Positions 8,251-15,142 of a DNA stretch of 20,924 nucleotides are shown here, in pieces. The translations under genes and the position numbers were made by a program. The stretch's first letter is position 1. Each line of letters begins with the position of its first letter. The stretch is from Streptomyces virginiae (lineage in GTDB: Bacteria > Actinomycetota > Actinomycetes > Streptomycetales > Streptomycetaceae): the NCBI RefSeq assembly GCF_000720455.1, contig NZ_JOAK01000059.1, forward strand, positions 1 to 20,924, written 5' to 3'. Under the pieces are notes generated by a model. That model worked only from the letters and a program-made list of their open reading frames with translations. It had not been told where the DNA came from and did not search any database.

Positions 8251-8376
8251 GCTGCGCGATCGCCGGCACGCCGGGCCCGGCGCCGGGCTCCGCTCCCTGC
8301 TCCGGCCCGATCGGCGAGAGACCCCCTGGGCCGAGTTCCGCCTGCGCGGCGCGGACCGGCGCGCACGCTTCCCCCT
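8251..8376. repeat. repeat unit, copy 1
   Basis: It begins GCTGCGCGATCGCCGGCACG, contains CCGATCGGCGAG and GGGCCGAGTTCCGCCTGCGC, and ends near GCACGCTTCCCCCT. It is the best-conserved partner of the copy at 8391-8526. Confidence 0.75.
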
Positions 8377-8390
8377 GCACCGTCCCCACC

Positions 8391-8526
8391 GCTGCGCGAT
8401 CGCCGGCACGCCGGGCCCCGCTCCCTCATCCGGCCTGATCGGCGAGACGCCTCCTGGGCCGAGTTCCGCCTGCGCGGCGCGGCGCGGCGCGGTGCGGCGC
8501 GGACCGGCACGGACGCTTACCCCCAG
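8391..8526. repeat. repeat unit, copy 2
   Basis: It begins 140 bp after copy 1 with the same GCTGCGCGATCGCCGGCACG, lacks the GCGCCGGG piece present in copy 1, and carries an expanded GCGGC run (about 8473-8500). A third partial copy follows from 8527 to 8578. Confidence 0.75.
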
Positions 8527-8632
8527 CCCGGCGCCGGGCCTCAACTCCCTGATCCGGCCCGATCGGTGAGGCGCCCGGCCCGGTCGGGTCACGCACCGCG
8601 GGGTCCGCCCTCCGGGCGGGCGGCCGGCCGGG

Positions 8633-8638
8633 CAGAAT
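8633..8638 (+). promoter_or_regulatory. -10 element implying a leaderless AfsR-like transcript
   Basis: CAGAAT lies so that transcription would start at about 8645, the first base of the GTG start codon. No Shine-Dalgarno sequence is present. The -35 is not clear. Confidence 0.4.
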
Positions 8639-8644
8639 TGGCGG

Positions 8645-11600
8645 GTGCGGTATCTCATCCTCGGCGCCACCGAGGCACGCGACGAGGCCGGCGCCCCCCT
8701 CCCGATCGGCGGCGCCCGGCTGCGCGCGCTCCTCGCCGCCCTCGCCCTGCGCGCCGGCCACCCGGCCTCCGTCGCCGAACTCGCCGACGACGTCTGGGGC
8801 GACGACCCGCCCCAGGACGCCCCCGCCGCCCTCCAGGCCCTCGTCGCCCGCCTCCGGCGCGCCCTCGGCGGCCGGGACACCGTCCACGCCGCCGCCACCG
8901 GCGGCTACCGCCTCGCCGCCGCCCGCGACGACGTCGACCTCCACCGCTTCAACCGCCTCGCCGCCCAGGGCGACCGGGAACTGGCCGCCGACCCGGAGAC
9001 CGCCGCCCGCACCCTGCGCACCGCCCTCTCCCTCTGGCGCGGCCCCGCCCTCGCCGACCTGGCCGAGCCCGCCCGTACCGCGCACGCCGCCGCCCCCGAG
9101 GCCCGCCGCTCCGCCGTCCTGCGCCGACGCATCGAGGCGGACCTGCGCGGCGGCGCCACCGCCCCTGCCGAACTCCTGCCGGAGATCGAGGCACTGGTCC
9201 ACGAAAGCCCGTACGACGAACCGCTACGCGCCCAGCAGCTGCGTGCCCTGCGCGCCGCAGGCCGGCCCGCCGACGCCCTCGCCGCGTACGAGCGCACGCG
9301 CCGCGTCCTCGCCGACGGTCTCGGCACCGACCCCGGGCCCGAACTCACCGCCCTGCACGCCGAACTGCTCCGGCCCCGGCCGCCGCAGGCCCCGCCGGAC
9401 GAGCCCACCGCAGACACCGTCCACCCGCCGGAGGCCCCCCGCGGCAACCTCCGCCCCCGCCTGAACTCCTTCGTCGGCCGCGAGCCCGAACTGGCCTCCC
9501 TCCACGACGACCTGACCCGGCTGCGCCTCATCACCCTCACCGGCCCGGGCGGTTCGGGAAAGACCCGCCTCGCCGAACACGCCGCAGCCGCCCACCCCGA
9601 GCCCGGCTGGCTCGTCGAACTCGCCCGCCTCGACCACCCCGCCGCCGTCCCCGGAGCCGTCCTCAGCGCTCTCGGCCTGCGCGAGAACTCCCTCGTCGCC
9701 CGCGAGACCCCGGCGCCGACGGCCGCCACCGACCCCACCACCCGCCTCGTCGAGCACTGCGCCCACCGCAGCCTGCTGCTCGTGCTCGACAACTGCGAAC
9801 ACGTCGTCGAGGCCGCCGCCGAGCTCACGGGAGACCGTCCGCCCCGTCGAGCCCCTGCCGCCCGACCCCGCCCACCGGCTCTTCGCCGACCGCGGGGCGG
9901 CGGCGCGCGCCGGGTTCACCGTGGACGAGGACCCGGCCGCCGTGGCCGAGATCTGCGCCCGTCTCGACGGGCTGCCGCTCGCCATCGAGCTGGCCGCGGC
10001 CCGGTTGCGGCTGCTGACCCCGCGGCAGATCGCCGACCGGCTCGACGACCGCTTCCGCGGCGACACCGGGGACGCCGTCCAGGACGTGGCCGACACCCTC
10101 GGATCCCTCGTCGACAAATCCCTCGTCCTGGCCGAACCGTACGAGGGCCACGGCATGCGCTACCGCATGCTCGAAACCATCCACGAGTACGCCGCCGAAC
10201 GCGCCGCCGCCCACCCGGCCGACGCCCGGGCCACCGCCCGCCGCCACGCCGCCCACTACCTCGCCGTCGCCGAGCAGGCCGAACCCCTCATCCGCTCCGC
10301 CGCCCAGCTCCCCTGGATCCGGCTCGTCGAGACCGAGCTCGACAACCTCCGCGCCGCCCTCCACACCACGACCGTCGAGGAGGCCGACGTCGAATCCGCG
10401 CAGCGCCTGGCCTTCGCCCTCGGCTGGTTCTGGTGGCTGCGCAACTACCGCGGCGAGGGTGCCGAGTGGACGCACCGGATCCTCGCCCTCACCCCGGCCC
10501 AGCCGCCCGAGGGCACGCCCGCGTACTGGCGCCGCATGCGTCTGCAGGTCTTCGACATGTTCCTGCTCGCCGAGAGCAACTCCGCCGAGAAGTTCCGCAC
10601 CCCCGAGTACCTGGACCTCGCGGGCCACATCAAGACGGCCTTCCGCCACGGCTCCCCCGAGACCGCCGTCTTCCCCGGGATTCTCTGGCCCGCCACCTCC
10701 TTCCTCACCGGTGACGTCCTCGAATTCCACGCCGACCTGGACCAGTCCGTCGAGAACTGCCGCCGCCACGCGGGCGACTGGGAACTGGGCATCGTCCTCA
10801 TGCTGCGCACCCACGTCGCCATCGACGTCACCGGAGGTCTGCCCACCGTCGACGCCGACCTCGCCGAGCTCCACGAGATCGCCCAGCGCGTCGGCGACCG
10901 TTGGACCCGCGCGCAGGTGGCGAGCGCCGCCGGGGAGATCGCCCTCTCGCGCGGCCGGTACGCCGAGGCCCGCACCGAATTCGAGGAGTGCCTGCGCCTC
11001 GCCCGCGAGGTCGGGGCCCACGTCGAGGCGCCCTTCGCCATCGCCCGGATAGCCGAGTCCGCCTACAGCGCCGGCGACCTCGACGACGCCGAGCGGCTCC
11101 TGGCCGAGGCCGACGAGGAGTCCGACCAGCACGGCGGCGTGTACGACGTCAGCGCCTACGCCCGGCTCCTCGCGGCCATGCTCGCCCTCCAGCGGGGCGA
11201 CGCCGTCCGGGCCAGGGCCGAATGCGAGCTGGCCCGCCTCCAGACCGAACGCATCACCGTGCCGGCCCAGCTCACCGCCGGGCTGGACACCGTCGACGCC
11301 GTCCTCACCGCACGCGAACGGGGCCCGGAAGCCGCACTGGGCCTGATCGGCCCCGCCCTGAGCACCGCCGTCACCGCCCGGTGCGCCGAGCGCGTCCTGG
11401 CCGGCATGGCCGAGGCGGCGGCCCGCTTCCTGGCCGACGCCGAGCGTCCCGCCGAGGCCGTACGGGCCTTCGCGGCGGCCACCGCCTGGCGCGCGGGCCG
11501 GCCCCGCTCGGCCCCCGAGGCGACCGTCGTGGACGGCCTCGCCGAACGCACCCGGGCCCTGCTGGGCCCCGACCGCTGGGCGCGGGAGGAGGCCGCCGGC

Positions 11601-11648
11601 GCCGCCCTCACCCCCGCCGACCTCGCCGCGGCGCTCACCGCCGGCTGA
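8645..11648 (+). pseudogene. AfsR/SARP-type BTAD, NB-ARC and TPR regulator, disrupted
   Basis: The 5' part (8645 to about 9830) encodes a winged-helix OmpR-type DNA-binding domain (residues 1-90), a BTAD domain (about 93-242), and the start of an NB-ARC ATPase with NSFVGRE (274-280), Walker A GPGGSGKT (300-307) and Walker B LLLVLDNC (377-384). Directly after VVEAAAEL (387-394) the frame shifts. The family sequence resumes one frame over at about 9831 as ETVRPVEPLP and continues through ARLDGLPLAIELAAARLR to a full TPR-like C-terminus ending at 11648. About 24 residues (the LLATSREPLG region) are missing at the junction. A second, in-frame loss of about 57 residues follows LDDRFR (about 10060). 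Reading straight through in the first frame would give a chimeric, Arg-rich 689-residue product. Intact relatives are ATP-dependent activators of secondary metabolism. It is either a recent pseudogene or an assembly error. It is convergent with the sigma gene, 14 bp away. Confidence 0.75.
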
Positions 11649-11662
11649 TCACCACCGGCCGG

Positions 11663-13711
11663 TCAGCGGCAGCTGATCACCGCGTCGGCCCAGCTCGCCA
11701 GCGTCGGCAGCCTGCCCGGCCCGGCCTGCTCCACCACCAGCCGCAGCGACTTGCGCCCGGCGAGAGAGACCTGCACGGCCACCGCGGGATCCTCGTACCC
11801 GAGAGCGCCGGACTGCCACAGCCGCTGCCCGTCGGCGTACACGGAGAACCGCACCGCACCGTCGGTGAACAGCGACAGGCCGTCCACCCCGGCCCATGCC
11901 GAGAAGGTGGTGCACTGCCGGTTGAGGGCAATCTCCACCGAGGAACGCGAGTTCACGGTGATCCCCTGCGCGAACCGCCGGTCGCCCACCCGCAGCCCCC
12001 AGCGCTGCCACACCCAGCTGCTGCGCCAGGTCTGCAGCTCCGGTCCGCTGTGGTCGCCCTGCACCGCATGCGGGAGCGCGGCGAGCCGGAACGACTGCGG
12101 CGGCTTCGGAACGGGCGACGGCGTCGTCGGCTTCGGCGAGGGCACGCTCGGGGACGGTGTGGGCGCGGCCTTCTCCCGGCTGGGGGAGGGCGACGGGGAG
12201 GCGGAGGGCGCCGGCGCGGCCGGGGCCGGAGAGGCCTCGGCCGACGGCGTCGGCTTCTGCGACGGCGGTACGGAGGCACGCGCGGGCGGCGGCTCCTCCC
12301 CGGCCGGGCCGGGCTCCGCCGAAGGCGAAGGCGAAGGCGAGGGTGAGGCGGGTGCCTTCGGCACCGCCGGAGCCGCCACGCTCGGCGCGGGCTTCGCCCG
12401 GGCCTGGGGCTCGGGTTCGTCACCGGCCAGCGCGAACACCACCCCGGCGGCCGCGGCCACCGCGATGCCGGCGGCGATGGCGGCCTTGGCCGGCAGCCCC
12501 AGCCCCTCGGAGGCCAGCGCACCCCCGACCGCGGACCCGGACCCACCGGCCCCGGCGGCGCCCCCCGCGGCCCCGGCCCCGGCGGCACCGCTCCCGGCGG
12601 CACCTCCCGCTGCCCCGGCCGCACCGGCCGCGGAACCGCCCCCGGCGGTCGACCCGCCCGCGGCGGCCGCCGCGGCCCCGGCCCCGCCCGCGGCGACGGC
12701 CCCACCGGCCACCACCCCGGCGGCCTTGGCCGCGTACCCGGCGGCGAACCACCCGATGACCGCCACCGGAAGCAGCGCGGGAATGCCCGCGTTGACGTCC
12801 TTGAGCTCACCGGCGGCCAGCCGGCACTTCACGCACTCCTCCAGGTGCCCCCGCAGCCCCCGCTCCGCCCGCATCCGCAGCCCGCCGCGCGCATAGGCGC
12901 CCAGCCGGTCCGCGTACCGCGCGCAGTCGCCGCCCTCACTCAGCGCCGAACTCACGTGGGCCTGCAGATAGGCCTGCTTGAGTCCCTCCCGGGCCCGACT
13001 GGCCAGCACCGCTGTCGCGTTGGCGCTCAGCCCGAACAGCGGCGCGATCGCACTCGGCGAGGCCTCCTCGACGGTGGTGTGCCACAGCACGGCCTGCCAC
13101 CGCTCGGGCAGGCTCCGGAAGGCCTGCACGGCCAGCGACTGCTCGGCCACCCGCATCGCCCGCACGTCCGCGCCCAGTTCGAGGGTGTCGTCCCCCGACA
13201 GCCCGGACATCCCGGCGCCGCTCTCCGTGCGCGCGGCCGCCTGCTCCGCGAAGACGGCGAAGTCCTCGACGAGATGCTCCCGCCTGGCCGTCTTGGCCCA
13301 GGCCGCCGCGACCCTGCGCACGGTGGTCAGCAGATAGGCCCGCACCGACTGGTCGGGCCCGGCACCACCCCGTACCGCCTGCAGGGTCCGCGCGAACACC
13401 TCGGCGGTCAGGTCGTCGGCGGTGTGCGCGTCCCGGCAGCAGGACCGCGCGTAGCGCCGTACCGAGTCGGCGTGACGACGGAACAGCTCCTCGTACGCGC
13501 CGCCGTCGCCGCCCCGCATCCGGGCGATCAAGTCGCCGTCGGACGGCGGCAGATCGCCCCCGGCACCGCCCCCCGGGGCGGAGGACCCCGACGAACGTGC
13601 GTGGCGCCCGCCCGGTTCGCGCTGCGCCGGCACCTGCCGGGCGGGCAGGCTGCCCACCTCGGTCTCGCTCCCGGCACCACCGGGTGACTCTTCACGCCCG
13701 TCAATGCTCAT
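11663..13711 (-). CDS. membrane-linked ECF sigma factor with zinc finger and NPCBM-like domain
   Basis: This 682-residue fusion protein carries sigma region 2 (about 61-130, including AYEELFRRH and ADDLTAEVFARTL) and region 4 (about 190-255, LPERWQAVLW and LSANATAVLASRAREGL). Next comes a zinc-finger anti-sigma-like module with HxxxCxxC at 289-296. Hydrophobic segments lie at about 311-335 and 405-429, separated by an Ala/Gly-rich stretch. A Pro/Ser/Lys linker (431-540) leads to an NPCBM-like beta domain (541-682). The architecture matches the actinobacterial ECF52-type group, in which an extracytoplasmic carbohydrate-related domain is fused to the sigma factor; the group name is from memory. 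It presumably senses an envelope signal and directs transcription, with the zinc module holding it in check. The ATG at 13711 has GGGAG 8 nt upstream. Promoter targets are unknown. From memory the S. coelicolor counterpart is SCO4117. Confidence 0.87.
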   Translation of the reverse strand: MSIDGREESPGGAGSETEVGSLPARQVPAQREPGGRHARSSGSSAPGGGAGGDLPPSDGDLIARMRGGDGGAYEELFRRHADSVRRYARSCCRDAHTADDLTAEVFARTLQAVRGGAGPDQSVRAYLLTTVRRVAAAWAKTARREHLVEDFAVFAEQAAARTESGAGMSGLSGDDTLELGADVRAMRVAEQSLAVQAFRSLPERWQAVLWHTTVEEASPSAIAPLFGLSANATAVLASRAREGLKQAYLQAHVSSALSEGGDCARYADRLGAYARGGLRMRAERGLRGHLEECVKCRLAAGELKDVNAGIPALLPVAVIGWFAAGYAAKAAGVVAGGAVAAGGAGAAAAAAGGSTAGGGSAAGAAGAAGGAAGSGAAGAGAAGGAAGAGGSGSAVGGALASEGLGLPAKAAIAAGIAVAAAAGVVFALAGDEPEPQARAKPAPSVAAPAVPKAPASPSPSPSPSAEPGPAGEEPPPARASVPPSQKPTPSAEASPAPAAPAPSASPSPSPSREKAAPTPSPSVPSPKPTTPSPVPKPPQSFRLAALPHAVQGDHSGPELQTWRSSWVWQRWGLRVGDRRFAQGITVNSRSSVEIALNRQCTTFSAWAGVDGLSLFTDGAVRFSVYADGQRLWQSGALGYEDPAVAVQVSLAGRKSLRLVVEQAGPGRLPTLASWADAVISCR
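12512..12712. repeat. Ala/Gly-coding low-complexity tract in the sigma gene
   Basis: It encodes residues 334-400, almost entirely Ala and Gly with some Ser. The DNA is a run of imperfect GGCSSC-type repeats and is prone to length variation by slippage. Confidence 0.75.
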
Positions 13712-13755
13712 CGCGGAAGCTCCCGCACGACACGCTCAACCGGTACACCGATCAA

Positions 13756-13777
13756 GCGTGTCACACGGCGGACACGC
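13756..13777. promoter_or_regulatory. inverted repeat upstream of the sigma gene
   Basis: GCGTGTC (13756-13762) and GACACGC (13771-13777) form an inverted repeat with an 8-bp gap, 45 bp upstream of the sigma start. It could be a regulator site or a leader hairpin. No promoter hexamers are convincing here. Confidence 0.35.
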
Positions 13778-13974
13778 GTCGGACCCCTCTGCGCACCATC
13801 CACCCGTCCGGGCAGGTTTCGACGCATCGCCGAACAGCCCATCAGCCGTGCGAATCGGACTGCCGGAACCGCCCCGCCGCCAACACCGGCCCACCGACGG
13901 CCCCGTGCCGCCCTGCCGGCCGACCCGGCACCGACCGCGCACCGACCCCGCAGCCACCTCGCAGCGACCCCGCA

Positions 13975-13996
13975 CCGGCCCGGTGCCGGCCCGGTG
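13975..13996. repeat. 11-bp tandem repeat beside the atrA terminator
   Basis: CCGGCCCGGTG occurs twice (13975-13985, 13986-13996), followed by a partial third copy. The repeats duplicate one arm of the adjoining hairpin. Confidence 0.75.
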
Positions 13997-14022
13997 CCGG
14001 CCCACCGAAGGGCCGGCACCGG
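13991..14022 (-). terminator. terminator hairpin of the atrA-like gene
   Basis: A perfect 13-bp stem joins 13991-14003 (CCGGTGCCGGCCC) and 14010-14022 across a 6-nt loop. It lies about 10 bp past the stop of the atrA-like gene on the minus strand. No U-tract follows. Confidence 0.75.
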
Positions 14023-14032
14023 ACCGACGGGA

Positions 14033-14809
14033 TCACGCCGTCCGGGAACGCAGCCCCTCAAGCAGGATGTCGAGCAGCCGGGTCGAAGCCGCCGCCTGCT
14101 GCGCCGGGTCGGGCAGCGCGGGCGCCGCCGTCGCTATCACCAGCAGCACGTCGGCCACCGTGACATCGGCACGCAGCTCGCCGGCCTCACGCGCCCGGTG
14201 CACCAGCCGTCCGACGACCTCCAGCAGCGCACCCGCGCCCGCGTCGTCCGACGGCTCGTCCTCGGCCGCGCTCCGCGTCGCACCCACGACCCGCAGGCCG
14301 GGAGCCCCGGCCGTCTCGGCCGCCTGGCGCTGGTGCGGAACCCGCGCCTCCTCCGCCTCCTCGGCCGCCTCCTCGGCGGTCGAGCCGACGCGCAGCACCT
14401 GCGGCGGCAGCAGCCGCCCCGCGCCCGAGGCCACGGAGGTCCGCAGGAAGCGCGACAGCGCCTGCCACGGCTCCTCCTCCTGACCCAGAGCGGTCCTGGC
14501 CTGCTCGGTCAGCCGGGCCGTCTCCTCCTCGGCTATCCGCCGCACCAGGACGTCCTTGCTCGGGAAACGCCGGTACACGGTGCCGACACCGACCCGGGCG
14601 CGGCGCGCCACGTCCTCCATCGGAGCCCCGTAGCCCAGCTCGCCGAAGACCTCGCGGGCCGCGCGCAGCACGTGCTCCAGGTTGCGCTGGGCGTCTACGC
14701 GCAGCGGAGTGGAGCGCCCCACACCGTGCGTGGTCGGGCTGGTCAGGGCACGACCGGTGCTCTCGACCGAGAGCGCGGTCGCAGAACCATGGAAATCGGA
14801 AATGTTCAT
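14033..14809 (-). CDS. atrA: TetR family regulator, AtrA-like
   Basis: This 258-residue TetR-family regulator has a variable N-terminus (1-36), then the helix-turn-helix (about 40-90) with EVFGELGYGAPMEDVARRA and the recognition helix VGVGTVYRRFPSKDVLV (73-89), followed by an all-helical ligand/dimer domain with an acidic, Ala-rich insert (about 143-158). In S. coelicolor AtrA (SCO4118) activates actII-ORF4 and so actinorhodin production, and orthologues act on other antibiotic pathways. Assignment as atrA rests on the family, the unusual N-terminal extension, and the neighbouring type II NADH dehydrogenase and sigma gene, recalled rather than aligned. The ATG at 14809 has GGGGGA 5 nt upstream. 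A promoter lies at 14901-14929 and a strong hairpin follows the stop. Confidence 0.82.
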   Translation of the reverse strand: MNISDFHGSATALSVESTGRALTSPTTHGVGRSTPLRVDAQRNLEHVLRAAREVFGELGYGAPMEDVARRARVGVGTVYRRFPSKDVLVRRIAEEETARLTEQARTALGQEEEPWQALSRFLRTSVASGAGRLLPPQVLRVGSTAEEAAEEAEEARVPHQRQAAETAGAPGLRVVGATRSAAEDEPSDDAGAGALLEVVGRLVHRAREAGELRADVTVADVLLVIATAAPALPDPAQQAAASTRLLDILLEGLRSRTA

Positions 14810-15142
14810 ATGTATCCCCCGGTAATCATTTGTCTCCCCCCGGAGACACTCCCCGCCTTCACGCCGAGGGGGGCCACGGTCTCAGGCCCGGTCCTCGACG
14901 AGATACGAACATAGTTGAGCCAGAGTCAATTCAGAAGAGGCAGCCCCGGACGGACCACCGCCCGATCGGAGCATTCACCCCCACTTTTCCCTTCCATACC
15001 CTCGGAACCTGCCTCTCCGCCCGCTCTGACCTGCGAACTTCCACCCCCGCCGGAGGCCCTCCGCAGCCCCGTCCCAGGGCTACCACCGGTCACACAATTT
15101 GTCGGGCCTGTGGACAAACTCCCGGCCACGTTGCGTCATGGG
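14810..15142. other. gene-free divergent region between the atrA-like and ndh-like genes
   Basis: This 333-bp divergent control region contains the atrA promoter (14901-14929). The plus-strand promoter for the dehydrogenase gene is not clear; CACAAT near 15094 and TTGTCG near 15100 are candidates. Open frames entering from upstream of 15143 look non-coding. No other gene is seen. Confidence 0.55.
14901..14929 (-). promoter_or_regulatory. probable promoter of the atrA-like gene
   Basis: On the minus strand TTGACT (14929-14924), a 17-nt spacer and GTATCT (14906-14901) resemble a principal-sigma promoter. The predicted leader is about 85 nt. Confidence 0.5.

Larger units (their letters stand above)
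7889..8578. repeat. degenerate GC-rich intergenic repeat array
   Basis: The 765-bp stretch between the MarR gene and the AfsR-like gene shows no convincing coding sequence but many diverged repeat copies. A motif like CTCCCTGATCCGGCCTGATC recurs near 8040, 8292, 8421 and 8546. A second motif, CGACGCTCCGC preceded by CCGCG, recurs near 7951 and 8141, with a looser match near 8240. The segment CGGATCAGGGCCGG near 7890 has a near-copy CGGATGAGGGCCGG near 8081, and it is also the inverse complement of the CCCTGATCCGG motif, so long-range RNA pairing is possible. Open frames here are Arg/Ala/Pro-rich and look like composition artefacts. Confidence 0.65.
13712..14032. other. gene-free region between the sigma and atrA-like genes
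   Basis: This 321-bp stretch is upstream of the sigma gene and downstream of the atrA-like gene. It holds the inverted repeat at 13756-13777, a run of GCACCGACC-like short repeats (about 13937-13980), an 11-bp tandem repeat, and the atrA terminator hairpin. I see no protein gene; the open frames are compositional. Confidence 0.6.

Noticed and set aside
7889..8578. A CRISPR array
   Set aside because: The repeats are long, diverged and unevenly spaced, with no short identical repeats, no unique spacers and no cas genes.
7872..8898. Long minus-strand ORFs across the repeat region as proteins
   Set aside because: They are Arg/Ala/Pro-rich, lack ribosome sites, and follow the repeats; their length comes from a lack of AT-rich stop codons.
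8645..10714. A complete 689-residue regulator in a single frame
   Set aside because: After residue 394 the translation becomes Arg-rich and unrelated, while the family sequence continues in another frame from about 9831.
12845..13687. A plus-strand ORF opposite the sigma factor
   Set aside because: The opposite strand encodes clear sigma regions 2 and 4; this frame shows only compositional bias.
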